Shown here piece after piece: positions 10,587-11,048 of a stretch of DNA of 11,048 nucleotides. Under the pieces are notes generated by a model that was not told the origin of the DNA, searched no databases, and saw nothing but the letters and a program-made list of their open reading frames with translations. The DNA comes from an uncultured Ruminococcus sp. GTDB taxonomy: Bacteria; Bacillota; Clostridia; Oscillospirales; Ruminococcaceae. Position numbers and translations under genes: made by a program. How positions within the stretch are numbered: the first letter of the stretch is position 1; the number at the start of each line of letters is the position of its first letter. The stretch spans positions 1 to 11,048 of the forward strand of contig CALDFS010000305.1 in the NCBI GenBank assembly GCA_937942105.1. The letters run 5' to 3'.

Positions 10587-10594
10587 TCTCCTTT
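10587..10594 (-). promoter_or_regulatory. Ribosome binding site that decides the flavoprotein start
   Basis: AAAGGAGA on the minus strand, with GGAG eight bases or fewer from the ATG at 10581. The alternative upstream ATG at 10623 lies inside the proposed promoter region and is not a likely start. Confidence 0.85.
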
Positions 10595-10625
10595 GCTGTT
10601 TTTATATATGTATTCTTCTGCATAT

Positions 10626-10654
10626 ATTATATATTCTTTTGCACGAAATAGCAA
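10626..10654 (-). promoter_or_regulatory. Candidate sigma-A promoter of the flavoprotein gene
   Basis: On the minus strand TTGCTA (10649-10654), a 17-base spacer and a perfect TATAAT (10626-10631). Predicted start near 10619, a leader of about 38 bases. The -35 matches only four of six positions. Confidence 0.55.
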
Positions 10655-10734
10655 TAGATGAAAGTAATAAAACGGACAGATTTTTGTATTTAGTAGTCAA
10701 TTTTAATAATAGGTTGGTCGTTTTTAAAATATTC

Positions 10735-10763
10735 TTGACTTGACAGTTGATTTTTTTTATAAT
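10735..10763 (+). promoter_or_regulatory. Promoter of the secreted protein gene
   Basis: TTGACT (10735-10740), a 17-base spacer containing eight T in a row, and a perfect TATAAT (10758-10763). A second, overlapping pair, TTGACA (10740-10745) with TAAATA (10763-10768), has the same spacing but a poor -10. Predicted start near 10770, about 32 bases before the ATG at 10802. Confidence 0.75.
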
Positions 10764-10786
10764 AAATATACAACTATTTATTTACG

Positions 10787-10791
10787 AAGGA
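10787..10791 (+). promoter_or_regulatory. Ribosome binding site of the secreted protein gene
   Basis: AAGGA ten bases before the ATG at 10802. The ATG at 10793 is out of frame and stops after six codons, so it is not the start. Confidence 0.75.
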
Positions 10792-10801
10792 ATGTTTATT
10801 T

Positions 10802-11048
10802 ATGAAGATTAAAAGATTTATTTTACTTTTAACAGCGGTCATTATGGCTATATCCGTGCTTCCAATGACTGCTTTTGCGGAGGACAGCGCAAAAACCTCT
10901 GCACTGCCGAAGCTGAGGCGCCCTGTTTCGCCGGAGCAGCCGATGTGGATAGTGCATATCGACACATGGAACTATGCCGACCCGGCGAAGATAATCGACC
11001 TTATCCCGGAGGATATACTGCCTTATGTTGTGTTCAACATATCCATGT
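10802..11048 (+). CDS. Secreted protein resembling glycoside hydrolase family 98 (N-terminal 82 residues, cut by window edge)
   Basis: Only the first 82 residues are in the window. Residues 1-26 are a textbook signal peptide: MKIKR, a hydrophobic core, and AFA before Glu27 as a likely signal peptidase I site. There is no lipobox Cys. After a short linker, the segment LRRPVSPEQPMWIVHIDTW (about 38-56) and the following NYADPAKIIDLIPED and PYVVFNIS resemble, from memory, the start of the catalytic module of GH98, a family of endo-beta-galactosidases that includes enzymes acting on blood-group glycans. I cannot confirm this without the rest of the protein or a profile search; another TIM-barrel family is possible. 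The gene has its own promoter, reads out of the window and is divergent from the flavoprotein gene. Confidence 0.75.
   Translation, partial: MKIKRFILLLTAVIMAISVLPMTAFAEDSAKTSALPKLRRPVSPEQPMWIVHIDTWNYADPAKIIDLIPEDILPYVVFNISM

Noticed and set aside
10582..10623. N-terminal extension of the flavoprotein from an ATG at 10623
   Set aside because: The extension has no Shine-Dalgarno at a fitting distance and overlaps the proposed promoter; the ATG at 10581 has a strong one and opens directly with the flavodoxin first strand.
1..11048. CRISPR arrays, tRNA or rRNA genes, insertion sequences
   Set aside because: No regularly spaced direct repeats, no cloverleaf or rRNA-like sequence, and no transposase or integrase motifs were seen on either strand.

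Overview
The window looks like chromosome from a low-GC, Gram-positive anaerobe of the Clostridia, most likely a gut member of the Oscillospiraceae/Ruminococcaceae type. The basis is the AT-rich intergenic DNA, strong AGGAG-type ribosome binding sites, near-consensus sigma-A promoters, hairpin-plus-T-tract terminators, an LPXTG surface protein with SpaA-type domains and His/Cys repeats, and a secreted protein resembling glycoside hydrolase family 98. The genus is inference.

Layout. Bases 1-521 (minus) hold the N-terminal half of glyceraldehyde-3-phosphate dehydrogenase, cut by the window edge. A 272-base divergent intergenic region carries a promoter for gap and one for the next gene. Bases 794-1783 (plus) encode a 329-residue protein of unknown function ending in a SEC-C zinc-binding motif. 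It converges on a giant minus-strand gene (1864-7560, 1898 residues), and a hairpin terminator lies in the 80 bases between their stops. The giant gene encodes a sortase-anchored adhesin: N-terminal membrane/signal segment, 11 HxH...C modules in blocks separated by acidic Pro/Ser/Thr-rich linkers, an unassigned aromatic-rich region, a fibro-slime/PA14-like domain, three SpaA (CnaB-like) domains separated by unassigned stretches, and an LPSTG sorting signal. After a 368-base intergenic region come htpG (7929-9812, minus) and a flavodoxin-fold protein with a four-cysteine cluster motif (9964-10581, minus), each followed by its own terminator. At the right edge a plus-strand gene starts at 10802: a secreted protein with a clear signal peptide, truncated after 82 residues.

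Organisation. The genes appear to be mostly single transcription units with their own promoters and terminators, not one operon or a mobile island. Housekeeping genes (gap, htpG) flank a host- or substrate-facing surface gene. The adhesin and the secreted hydrolase-like protein could both serve interaction with glycans or mucus, but nothing here links them beyond proximity. No sortase gene, transposase, integrase, tRNA, rRNA or CRISPR array was seen. The least explained element is the repeated HxHx3C(Y)x8C module of the adhesin. I do not see a clearly new multi-gene system.
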